DNA of 64,000 nucleotides from an uncultured Desulfobulbus sp. (GTDB lineage Bacteria > Desulfobacterota > Desulfobulbia > Desulfobulbales > Desulfobulbaceae). The DNA is taken from the NCBI RefSeq assembly GCF_963665445.1, contig NZ_OY762276.1, forward strand, positions 3,342,601 to 3,406,600, in the 5' to 3' direction. The translations under genes and the position numbers were made by a program. Of this stretch, positions 56,293-64,000 are shown piece by piece (within the stretch, counting starts at the first letter, position 1; each line of letters opens with the position of its first letter). Under the pieces are notes generated by a model. It searched no databases. It saw only the letters and a list, made by a program, of their open reading frames with translations, and was not told the origin of the DNA.

Positions 56293-57924
56293 TCAAGCAA
56301 CCGATTCGAGCTCAACCGGAGTATTGTCGATAGGCAGAAGAATGCGAAAGGTGCTGCCCTGCCCCGGCTCGCTGCTGACTTCGATGCAGCCCTCGTGTTT
56401 TTCGACGATGCTCTTGGCAATGGTCAGGCCAAGACCTGTCCCCCGATTCTTATCGGTGAAAAAGGGGGTGAATATCTGCTCCACTTTCTCAGCCGGCATA
56501 CCGATGCCGCTATCGCGCAGATTGACAAAGACACGCTCCCGGTCAGCCAAACCGGTCACCATCTGGAGAACGCCGCCCTCCGGCATGGCCTGGATGGCGT
56601 TAAAGGCAATATTGAACAACACCTGGTAGATTTGCTCACTGTCAAAAAAAATCTCCGGCAGGTCAGGATCGAGCGCCAACTCGACTTTCACCTCTTTGGC
56701 ATGCAGCTCCGGTTCCATGAATCGAATGAGCCGCTCGACCACGCCATTGAGCGAGCCAAGCTTTTTATCCACATCGCGGGGCCTGGCAAAATCAAGGAAT
56801 TCCCGAACGATGCTGTCCAGACGAGAGGTCTCCTCGACAATGATATTGGCCAGCCGTTCATTGCCTGGTGCCACCTTGCCGATACGGTTGCCGAGAATCT
56901 CGGCCGTGGATCGAACTATGCCCAGCGGATTTTTGATCTCATGGGAGACGGCGGCCACCATCTTCCCCAATGAAGCCAGCCGCTGAGCCTCGTTGAGCTG
57001 TTCTTCCAGACGCAGCCGTTCGGCGGCCCGTTCCGCCATGATCCGATTGGCGCGAACTACAATCAGGCTGAGGACCACGAACAGCACCGCCATGATCGCC
57101 AACGAAAGAATGATAACCCGTGCCTGCAGCCGAATAATGGCACTGAGATCCTCGGAGAGGTCCTGCACCACCTCGATCACGCCCATGATCTCGCCGGTCC
57201 GCTCACCGAGCTTATTTTCCTGGCGAAAGGGCACATAGGTCTTCAGGGTGCAGGAAACATCCTCCAGGCCTTGGATAAAACTGAACAGCGATCCACCGCT
57301 GATCAAAACCGAGTTGCTCTCTCCCTTGGCGGCCTTCAGGTACTCAAGACCGCCCATATCCCGCTTGCCCATCAGGTCGGCCATGGTCGAGTAGGCAATG
57401 CGATTCTGATGCGGCTCGTAGATCGTCACCGAATCGATGCGCATTCCGCGGGTGATATTGGCCACAATCTTGTCCAGCCGCTCGTACTGATCCTGCTCCG
57501 AAAGGGCAATACGGCCGTAGCGCACCACCGTGGGTAAAACAAATTGAAGAAACACCTGCCGATTGAGGTTATCGGCAAAGAGCCGCGAATAGGCCTCGGA
57601 GCGTTGCAACAATACATTTTTGGCATTGGTCGCAATCACCCAGGAAAGGATGAAGGAGGCTATCAGGATCAGAATCAACGAGGTAAAGCTGAAATACTTG
57701 ACCAAGGCAAAGGGCAACAGCCCGTCGCTTGATTTTCGCAGGCGAAAACTGGGCTTGAGAGCGATAAATTTGAATCGAGGCAGTGGGATAGAGACCTGGG
57801 GCAAACGCAGCCTTGGCCAATTAATCAGTGCCCACTGCTGGACAAGCCAGAGGAATGCTTTCTTGATGCGGGACTCGTTGGGGCCGGTCTTGCGCCGGAC
57901 CACATCGGGTTTCGGCCCTCTCAT
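56293..57924 (-). CDS. Sensor histidine kinase (2TM, periplasmic sensor, HisKA-HATPase)
   Basis: 543 residues. TM1 near 80-100 after a basic N-terminal tail, a ~150-residue periplasmic sensor, TM2 near 270, then AVSHEIKNPLGIV with His near 327 (NtrB/ZraS-like H-box) and HATPase (GTGLGLTIAKSIV). There is no receiver, so a separate regulator is expected but is not in this window. ATG 57924 overlaps the upstream radical SAM stop (ATGA). Ligand unknown. Confidence 0.88.
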   Translation of the reverse strand: MRGPKPDVVRRKTGPNESRIKKAFLWLVQQWALINWPRLRLPQVSIPLPRFKFIALKPSFRLRKSSDGLLPFALVKYFSFTSLILILIASFILSWVIATNAKNVLLQRSEAYSRLFADNLNRQVFLQFVLPTVVRYGRIALSEQDQYERLDKIVANITRGMRIDSVTIYEPHQNRIAYSTMADLMGKRDMGGLEYLKAAKGESNSVLISGGSLFSFIQGLEDVSCTLKTYVPFRQENKLGERTGEIMGVIEVVQDLSEDLSAIIRLQARVIILSLAIMAVLFVVLSLIVVRANRIMAERAAERLRLEEQLNEAQRLASLGKMVAAVSHEIKNPLGIVRSTAEILGNRIGKVAPGNERLANIIVEETSRLDSIVREFLDFARPRDVDKKLGSLNGVVERLIRFMEPELHAKEVKVELALDPDLPEIFFDSEQIYQVLFNIAFNAIQAMPEGGVLQMVTGLADRERVFVNLRDSGIGMPAEKVEQIFTPFFTDKNRGTGLGLTIAKSIVEKHEGCIEVSSEPGQGSTFRILLPIDNTPVELESVA

Positions 57925-59663
57925 TGTTCTGCTCCACAGACACCGCAGCGACGGCACAGAGACGGGTCACAGGGACGGGTGTACTGCCCTGCAAGGGCAC
58001 GCTGATATTCCTGCCAGAGATGACCGGGCCGCAACCCATGATCCAGAACGTCCCAACACATCACCTCGTCCCTTGATCGGGGACGAACCGCATACTGCCA
58101 GGAATCCAGTTTATGTGTTCGCATAGCCTGTTTAAAGGATGCCTTTCCCATACCAATTTCCAAAAGAGCCTGGCCGATACGGCGATCCGCCCGCGAAAAA
58201 ACAGCCTGTTGCAGGGCCTGTTCGGGATGATCGAATTTAAGGTGCACATTGGAGAGATGGGCCAGCCCCTGGCGAAGATAACGAACCTTTTTTTTCAGTC
58301 CACTCAAGGCAGCCTCCACCTTGCCCCGGTCGGCTTCGGCGTCAGCCAGGCCGCCAAAGGCGCAGAATTGAAACGGCGTCCACGGTTTGGGCACAAAGCA
58401 GTTAATTGAGAGCGTCAACTCGGAAACGCGGCCACGGGCTCTACCGATGGGCAGAATACGCCCCTGAAGCCGCTCGACCAACACCATCAACTCATCAAGG
58501 TCGGCCAGGGTTTCCGTGGGCAAGCCGATCATCACATAGAGCTTGAGGTGAAAAATTCCCGCTGCAACCAGCCGCTCGGCCGCCGAGAGCAGATCCTTCT
58601 CCTTCAGCCCCTTGTTGATCAACTCACGCAGCCTCTCCGAGGCACCATCTGCTGCGATAGCCACAGATTTCAACTCAGAGTCGGCCAGCAAGGCCAAGGT
58701 CTGTTCGGAGATGCGATCAGCCCGAAGGGAAGAGAAAGACAGGGCACAGCCGTTTTTTTTGAGGAAGGCGCTGATCCGGTCAACGGTTGCCTCGCCGGCC
58801 ATCTCCATGCCCAAAAGGCCGATTCGATCCATCTGTGCAGGCCGGTCCTCAAGCCCGGCCAGGATCGATTCCGCCGACCAGAGCCGAGGAGGACGGTAGA
58901 TAAACCCGGCGGCACAAAAGCGACAGCCCCGGCTGCAGCCGCGACCGAGCTCGACCATGTACATTCCCAGTTCCGCCTCAGGCGAGAGCAGGGTCGAATG
59001 TGCGGCCTGTGCCATCTCCGGGGCGATCACCTTATGCACTCGTTCCGGCATTCCCGGCGCAACATCGATTTTGTCGACAGCGCCTGATGGAGCAAAGCTG
59101 AAGCGGTACATCCCCGGTGCATAACAACCGGGCAATCCGGTGGCGATTGTCCGCAAGAGCGCATGGCGATTGGTCGTCCCATGGCCGGCCAGATGGGCCA
59201 TCAGCGGCTCCAACACAGGCTCGGCTTCGCCGATGACCATCAGGTCGGCAAACAGAGCCAGCGGTTCGGGGTTCATGAACACCCCGACCCCGCCGAGAAC
59301 AACCAGAGGATCACCAGCGGCAATGGCCTGGCCGCGGTCGGCGGCAAAGGGGGCAATACCTCCGGCTGCCAGCATGGCGACCAACCGCGGATAATCGTGT
59401 TCAAAGGAGATAGAGCCGAAAACCAGGGGAAAATCAGCCAGCGGCCGGGATGATTCGAGCGATCGCAGCCCCTCTCCCTGCTCGGGATAGACGAATCGTT
59501 CGCAGACCACTCCTGACATCTGATTGAGCAGGGAGTACACCAGCTGATAGCCGAGGTTGGAAACGGCAACCGGGTAGGTATTGGGATAGAGCAACGCCAC
59601 CGGCAACTGCCCCTTCCACTTTTTGCGAAAAGTTCCGATTTCGTTGGATAAATACACAGACAC
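57921..59663 (-). CDS. Radical SAM protein, TIGR03960-like
   Basis: 580 residues. The radical SAM motif CSRGCRFC is near residue 242, followed by AAGFIYRPPR, the pattern of the TIGR03960 group. The N-terminal ~230 residues resemble its B12-like domain but no cobalamin-binding His motif is evident. The start is GTG 59663 (reading SVYLSNEIG) with no strong ribosome site. Function unknown; members often sit near DUF2344/tRNA-related genes, absent here. Confidence 0.75.
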   Translation of the reverse strand: MSVYLSNEIGTFRKKWKGQLPVALLYPNTYPVAVSNLGYQLVYSLLNQMSGVVCERFVYPEQGEGLRSLESSRPLADFPLVFGSISFEHDYPRLVAMLAAGGIAPFAADRGQAIAAGDPLVVLGGVGVFMNPEPLALFADLMVIGEAEPVLEPLMAHLAGHGTTNRHALLRTIATGLPGCYAPGMYRFSFAPSGAVDKIDVAPGMPERVHKVIAPEMAQAAHSTLLSPEAELGMYMVELGRGCSRGCRFCAAGFIYRPPRLWSAESILAGLEDRPAQMDRIGLLGMEMAGEATVDRISAFLKKNGCALSFSSLRADRISEQTLALLADSELKSVAIAADGASERLRELINKGLKEKDLLSAAERLVAAGIFHLKLYVMIGLPTETLADLDELMVLVERLQGRILPIGRARGRVSELTLSINCFVPKPWTPFQFCAFGGLADAEADRGKVEAALSGLKKKVRYLRQGLAHLSNVHLKFDHPEQALQQAVFSRADRRIGQALLEIGMGKASFKQAMRTHKLDSWQYAVRPRSRDEVMCWDVLDHGLRPGHLWQEYQRALAGQYTRPCDPSLCRRCGVCGAEQ

Positions 59664-59933
59664 GGCGCTTGCACCAGGCAGGTGGATGGAAGAGATCTTC
59701 CGGAGCTTTCGGTTTCATGCAAAAACACGGTGAGTGTTTCGTCCGGCACTGGGCCTCAACGATACATGTGGGGCAAGGGACCATTCCCGTCCCTTGTCCT
59801 GGCGATAGTAGTCAATTCGCTCGTGCAAGTACAGTGTTTTGAAAAAAAATGATCGTGTCGCGAACGCTATCCATCCGCCAAAAATTCGATTCTTATGGTG
59901 GCTGGAGGGCCTTTCGAAAATGGGGAGGCCGAA

Positions 59934-59971
59934 ACCGGGACAGTGGCGCCTGAAAGGCAGGCGTGCCCGGT
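59934..59971. other. Stacked hairpin, possible structured RNA
   Basis: ACCGGG (59934-59939) pairs with CCCGGT (59966-59971), and inside it CGCCTG (59947-59952) pairs with CAGGCG (59958-59963). The run has no T-tail. It could be part of a small RNA or a transcript end. Confidence 0.35.
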
Positions 59972-60106
59972 ATGGGTGATAAGAGCGGCGATTGTAAGAG
60001 AAATAAAATTTAGGCTGGACTGCGCAGCAGCCAGCAAAATTAAAATAACACCAATAACTCAAGAGAATAAATCGACCACAAAAAATGAATTTAGATTTTC
60101 CCCATC

Positions 60107-60138
60107 CCCCGCGGCATGGTGTTTTCTGCGCCGCGGGG
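60107..60138 (-). terminator. Candidate terminator of aqpZ
   Basis: CCCCGCGGC (60107-60115) pairs with GCCGCGGGG (60130-60138) over 9 bases, 23 bases past the aqpZ stop. The T-rich stretch on the minus strand comes only some 20 bases later, so it is weaker than a standard terminator. Confidence 0.4.
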
Positions 60139-60160
60139 AACGAGTTCTGGGATATAGCAA

Positions 60161-60850
60161 TTAATTTTCTTCGCTTCCAAGAAAGCGATAGATGACGGCA
60201 CCAAGCAAAGCGCCAATGATCGGGGCGACCCAAAACAGCCAAAGCTGGGAAATTGCCCAATCACCGGCAAATAGAGCAACACCAGTGCTGCGAGCAGGAT
60301 TGACCGAGGTGTTGGTCACAGGAATGGAGATCAAATGGATCAAGGTGAGGCACAAACCGATGGCAATAGGGGCCAACCCCTGCGGCGCCCGTTTATCGGT
60401 GGAGCCGAGAATGACAACAAGAAACATCATGGTCATCACAACCTCGGTGATCAGGGCTGCCTGCAGACTGTATCCCCCCGGTGAATGGGCGCCATAGCCA
60501 TTGGAGGCAAAACCTGCGGAAAGCTCAAATCCCGCCTTGCCACTGGCAATGAGATAAAGCACACCTCCTGCGACGATACCTCCCAACACCTGGGCAATGA
60601 TATAGGGAACCAGATCCTTTGCCGGAAACCGACCACCGGCCCAAAGACCGATCGAGACGGCCGGATTCAAGTGGCACCCCGATATGTGGCCGATAGCGAA
60701 GGCCATGGTCAGCACGGTCAAACCAAAGGCGAAGGACACTCCAAGGAGGCCGATACCGACATTCGGGAAGGCGGCAGCCAACACGGCACTCCCACACCCA
60801 CCAAGAACGAGCCAAAATGTCCCAAAAAATTCCGCTCCATACTTTTTCAT
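60161..60850 (-). CDS. aqpZ: Aquaporin Z-type water channel
   Basis: 229 residues, six helices. The two NPA half-helix motifs are SGCHLNPAV (about 57-65) and NTSVNPARS (about 178-186); the ArNPA Arg is present, and the filter His/Cys positions resemble water-selective AqpZ. ATG 60850 follows AAGGAGA. The gap upstream is long and non-coding. Confidence 0.95.
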   Translation of the reverse strand: MKKYGAEFFGTFWLVLGGCGSAVLAAAFPNVGIGLLGVSFAFGLTVLTMAFAIGHISGCHLNPAVSIGLWAGGRFPAKDLVPYIIAQVLGGIVAGGVLYLIASGKAGFELSAGFASNGYGAHSPGGYSLQAALITEVVMTMMFLVVILGSTDKRAPQGLAPIAIGLCLTLIHLISIPVTNTSVNPARSTGVALFAGDWAISQLWLFWVAPIIGALLGAVIYRFLGSEEN

Positions 60851-61681
60851 ACGCTGTCTCCTTCAATGTATTTTAATGATGCCCAACACGATTCAACTGA
60901 CAGGAAGATGTGGTGAGTGCCCGCTTAGGGCACAACAACACACAGTCCATATTCTCCACACAGATAGCACACGCTCATTTGCCGGTGTGGGGAATGGCAG
61001 GCCCCTCACCATGGGTATAATCATGGTGAGACTCAGGTTCAGATTGACTGCAATTATGACGCGACGAACAACAGAGACCGGGCCAACCTACCTTTACATA
61101 CGTTCGAGCACGTACTTCAAAATCAGTTCCCACCTGCCTCAACCTTATCAAACGTCCGGCAAATAAGAAGAGACAGGAATAGTCCCGAGGCTTGCATATC
61201 AATGCCTTGCGGTCATGATCGAATTCAAAGACAGCACAAAATACGTCTCTTCGATTTTTTTTACTTTCCTGAAATCAGAACGTAACTCGCATGATAAGTT
61301 TGGTAAAATATTGTCAATCTTGATATCAATATAATTGAATCAACTACTGAAACGTATCTACATTAGATCAGCATTAAAAAAATGATATTTTCAAAGTAAT
61401 CAAGCCAACCTTCAGCAAACATACTCATACTGCATAAATCAATTCAAGAATTATATTGCATAACTATCGATTAAATCAACATCAACTTTTATCGCAGCAA
61501 TGCATCAAGACGATTGCGTACAAATTCCAAACACTGTCTGCAACCATCAAAATCCCACGCAGCACCAACACCATTGCCAATAAAAAAAGGGGCAGAGCAG
61601 ATCAATTGATCTACTCTGCCCCTTCAAACTACCAGGGCAAAAGACCCGAAACAGGCTTAAACCCGACCGGACCCGTGGTTC
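60851..61681. other. Long non-coding, AT-rich region between aqpZ and ftsZ
   Basis: About 830 bases without a convincing gene. It holds a perfect palindrome CTCACCATG/CATGGTGAG (61005-61030, spacer GGTATAAT), the small hairpin GCCC/GGGC near 60920, an AT-rich block at about 61230-61460 and the ftsZ terminator at 61582-61622. A small RNA or lost gene is possible. Confidence 0.5.
61582..61622 (-). terminator. Rho-independent terminator of ftsZ
   Basis: GGGGCAGAGCAGATCAATTGATCTACTCTGCCCC-type stem at 61589-61622, near-perfect, followed on the minus strand by TTTTTTTA (61582-61588). It lies 60 bases past the ftsZ stop. Confidence 0.92.
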
Positions 61682-62887
61682 TCAGTTGGCTTTCTTGCGC
61701 AAATAGGCGGGTTCGTCGTACTCGTTGAACTCGTGATCGTCAAACACCGGCTTGGGCATAAGCATCGATCCTTTGGGCTTGGGATTGGGACGGGCGATAC
61801 TGACCGGCCCGTTATCCAGGATCATATCCTCCTCAGCTGCACTGCGCATCCTGGATCGGGTGGAAACTGGAGGAACCTGCACCGCGCGGGTGCGGACCAT
61901 TTCCAGCTGGGAGATCTCGGGCTCTTCAATGGAGGAAATACCGGTGGCGATCACCGTAACACGCAGTTCCTCGCCCAGAGACTCGTCGAACAGGGCCCCA
62001 ATGATGATGTTGGCCTCGTCGTGGGCCTTTTCCTGGATGAGGGCCGAGGCCTCCATGAACTCGTTCATGGTCAGGGTTTCCTTGGCCGCGGAGATATTGA
62101 TCAGGATGCCGCGGGCGCCGTCGATCCCCACATCCTCGAGCAGCTGGTTGTCGATGGCACGCTTGGCCGCCTCGGTGGCGCGGTTCTCGCCAGCAGCGGC
62201 ACCCGTGCCCATGATCGCCGGACCGACTTCCTTCATGACCGTCTTCAAGTCGGCAAAGTCGACGTTGATATGGCCGGGCAGGTTGATCAGGTCGGTGATC
62301 CCCTTGACTGCCTGAAGCAGCACGTTATCGACCATCTGCATCATATCCACCAGGGTGGAATTCTTGTTCATCAGGCTGAGCAGACGATCGTTGGGGACGG
62401 TGATGATGGTATCGGAGAATTCCTTGAGCCGCTCCCACCCGGATTCGGCATTGCGCATGCGGGTTTTGGCTTCAAAATAAAAGGGTTTGGTGACAACGGA
62501 GACGGTCAGTGCACCGGATTCCTTGCTCAGCTTGGCAATCACCGGAGCAGCACCGGTGCCGGTCCCCCCCCCCAGACCGGCGGTGATGAAGACCATGTCA
62601 GCCCCCTTGAGCACGGCCTGCAGGTCCTCGTAACTTTCCTGGGCAGCCTCGCGACCCATTTCCGGGTCAGCGCCGGCCCCCATGCCCTTGGTGATTCCCG
62701 GCCCGAGCTGGAGGCGGATGTCGGCTCGCGATTTCTCCAGAGCCTGCATGTCCGTGTTGGCGGCGATGAATTGTACACCCGCCAATCGGCTCTCCACCAT
62801 AGTGTTGATGGCATTGCCGCCACCACCACCAACGCCGATTACCTTAATCACTGCTACGGATTCTTCTTCGGCCATTCTGAACGGCAT
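61682..62887 (-). CDS. ftsZ: Cell division protein FtsZ
   Basis: Tubulin-like GTPase forming the division ring, 401 residues. [11 protein letters not shown] (about 19-29), tubulin signature [10 protein letters not shown] (about 106-115), conserved core, a linker and C-terminal peptide [10 protein letters not shown] that binds FtsA/ZipA. I chose ATG 62887 ([10 protein letters not shown]) because GGGGAG lies 6 bases upstream; the open frame extends to 62929. It sits downstream of ftsA as is usual. Confidence 0.97.
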   Translation of the reverse strand: MPFRMAEEESVAVIKVIGVGGGGGNAINTMVESRLAGVQFIAANTDMQALEKSRADIRLQLGPGITKGMGAGADPEMGREAAQESYEDLQAVLKGADMVFITAGLGGGTGTGAAPVIAKLSKESGALTVSVVTKPFYFEAKTRMRNAESGWERLKEFSDTIITVPNDRLLSLMNKNSTLVDMMQMVDNVLLQAVKGITDLINLPGHINVDFADLKTVMKEVGPAIMGTGAAAGENRATEAAKRAIDNQLLEDVGIDGARGILINISAAKETLTMNEFMEASALIQEKAHDEANIIIGALFDESLGEELRVTVIATGISSIEEPEISQLEMVRTRAVQVPPVSTRSRMRSAAEEDMILDNGPVSIARPNPKPKGSMLMPKPVFDDHEFNEYDEPAYLRKKAN

Positions 62888-63072
62888 GTTATTCTCCCCA
62901 GAATTCATTTTCTGTTTAATCTTCTCCATATACCATTGCCCGGCTTTGGGCCAAAGGGAAATCTGATGGCTTCGTCAAAAGTCACCCTGCCTGGTCGACC
63001 GCGACAATCTCTTACGCCTGCCGCCTCGTCGCCGCGTCTCCCTGGTGTACGACCAGCCACATCCCTGTTGCC

Positions 63073-64000
63073 TTAAACGATATTTTTTACCCAGTTCTTA
63101 AATCTGCTCACTACGCCGCCGGTCTCCTTGGGCACGTAGACCTTTGCCTTGCTGCCGTGGAGGACCAGCCCGACCCCGGTGGTGCACCTCGGCGACCGGA
63201 TCTCTTCAACCCGCCCAGCCACCCCATGGGGGTAGCCGACCCGCACCGGCAGATCGAATACCTGCTCAGCCATTTCAACGATGTTGGCCAGCAGGGCCGT
63301 ACCGCCGGTAATCACGATACCGGCGTTGATCCGATTGCGGTACCCGGAAGCGCAGATGTTTTTGTTGACCATCTGCAAAATCTCTTCCATCCGTGCCTCG
63401 AGAATCTCAACCATGATCCGCTGCGAGACCTTGCGCGGCTTGCGATCGCCCACGGTGGGCACCTCGATGATGTGGTTTTCCTTGATCATCGAAGACAGGG
63501 CACCGCCGTAGAGGTATTTCAGCTCCTCAGCCTCCTGCAGGGGCGTGCGCAATCCCACGGAGAGGTCACTGGTCAGGTTGTTGCCGCCCAGGGCCAGCTC
63601 CCAGGTGTGCTTGATGGTGCCGTTGCAGAAGATAGCCAGATCTGTGGTTCCGCCGCCGATATCGATCAGGGCCACACCGAGTTCCATCTCATCCTTGTTG
63701 AGCACGGTCAGCGACGAGGCTACGGACTCGAGCACGATTTCGGAAACATTGAGGCCGGCCCGATTGCAGCTGGTCACCACATTGTGCAGGGCAGTGACAT
63801 CGGCAGTGACGATATGAACATTGGTCACCAGGCGAACCCCGGTCATGCCCAGCGGGTTCTGAATGCCGACATGATCATCGACCATGTACTCCTGGGGCAG
63901 GACATGGATGATCTGCTGGTTGTCGGAAATCTTCACCGTCTGGGCGGCCTGTATGACCGCCTCGATATCCTGTTCGCGGATCTCCTGGTTGTTGATGGCA
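63073..64000 (-). CDS. ftsA: Cell division protein FtsA (partial, cut by window edge)
   Basis: Actin-like membrane anchor of the Z-ring; the first part lies beyond 64000. The visible 309 codons include the phosphate loop LIDIGGGTTDLAIF, then the C-terminal domain GGTALLANIVEMAEQVFDLPVRVG. The frame stays open through the window end. The terminal residues FKNWVKNIV are hydrophobic/amphipathic, as expected for the membrane-binding helix. Confidence 0.95.
   Translation of the reverse strand, partial: AINNQEIREQDIEAVIQAAQTVKISDNQQIIHVLPQEYMVDDHVGIQNPLGMTGVRLVTNVHIVTADVTALHNVVTSCNRAGLNVSEIVLESVASSLTVLNKDEMELGVALIDIGGGTTDLAIFCNGTIKHTWELALGGNNLTSDLSVGLRTPLQEAEELKYLYGGALSSMIKENHIIEVPTVGDRKPRKVSQRIMVEILEARMEEILQMVNKNICASGYRNRINAGIVITGGTALLANIVEMAEQVFDLPVRVGYPHGVAGRVEEIRSPRCTTGVGLVLHGSKAKVYVPKETGGVVSRFKNWVKNIV

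Larger units (their letters stand above)
59664..60160. other. Intergenic region between radical SAM gene and aqpZ
   Basis: Nearly 500 bases. It contains three inverted repeats: CAAGGGAC/GTCCCTTG (59774-59796), a stacked hairpin at 59934-59971 and the aqpZ terminator candidate at 60107-60138. Open frames here lack ribosome sites or families; I see no gene. Confidence 0.55.

Noticed and set aside
59715..60260. 181-residue minus-strand open frame in the gap before aqpZ
   Set aside because: No start signal or family; it overlaps aqpZ and lies over inverted repeats.
61456..61728. 90-residue plus-strand frame before ftsZ
   Set aside because: It crosses the ftsZ terminator and runs into ftsZ antisense; no ribosome site.

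Overview
The window reads as chromosomal DNA of a GC-rich, anaerobic, Gram-negative bacterium, most likely a Desulfobacterota member near Desulfobulbaceae. This is inferred from the butyryl-CoA type beta-oxidation operon with an ETF and a membrane FeS ETF:quinone oxidoreductase, the DUF2868/DUF3482 pair, the KamA-like and YgiQ radical SAM enzymes, and the many sensor kinases. No rRNA, tRNA or CRISPR array was seen.

Layout. 1-8684 (minus strand): one beta-oxidation operon in the order crt, thiolase, hbd, thioesterase, acyl-CoA dehydrogenase, FeS oxidoreductase, etfB, etfA. It converts acyl-CoA units and passes electrons from acyl-CoA dehydrogenase through ETF to the quinone pool. 9075-14005: RidA, class II aldolase, oligoribonuclease and glycogen phosphorylase. 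14130-18520: a GTPase/DUF3482 and DUF2868 membrane pair, then AzlCD exporter genes. 18538-25200: response-regulator cyclase, chorismate synthase, UDP-GlcNAc C4-epimerase, DNA polymerase IV and a KamA-family radical SAM enzyme. 25225-31807: a large hybrid sensor kinase diverging from a two-gene potassium module, a GluR0-like ligand-gated K+ channel followed by an NhaP/TrkA-N antiporter. 31831-33719: an intact IS1182-family element with recognisable ends.

33925-39891: an FMN-dependent hydroxyacid oxidase, then a divergent chaperone locus (GrpE-like, short Hsp70, a 688-residue helical protein of unknown function, and a short J-domain protein). The first three genes overlap by a few bases. This locus is the best candidate for an under-described system. 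40364-50580: FAD oxidoreductase, YgiQ, a TetR-SulP operon behind three consecutive palindromes, a HAD phosphatase, nadA and a probable diadenylate cyclase. 50587-59663 (minus strand): a co-directional run of radical SAM protein, sensor kinase, glycosyltransferase-like protein, FetA, FetB, hybrid kinase and Bcr/CflA efflux pump. 60161-64000: aquaporin, a long non-coding stretch, then the division genes ftsZ and ftsA (ftsA cut by the window edge).

Linked themes: K+ homeostasis (ligand-gated channel, antiporter, probable c-di-AMP synthase), proteostasis (the dedicated Hsp70 set), and a dispersed repeat at two places, one copy of which ends in the same bases as the IS1182 element.
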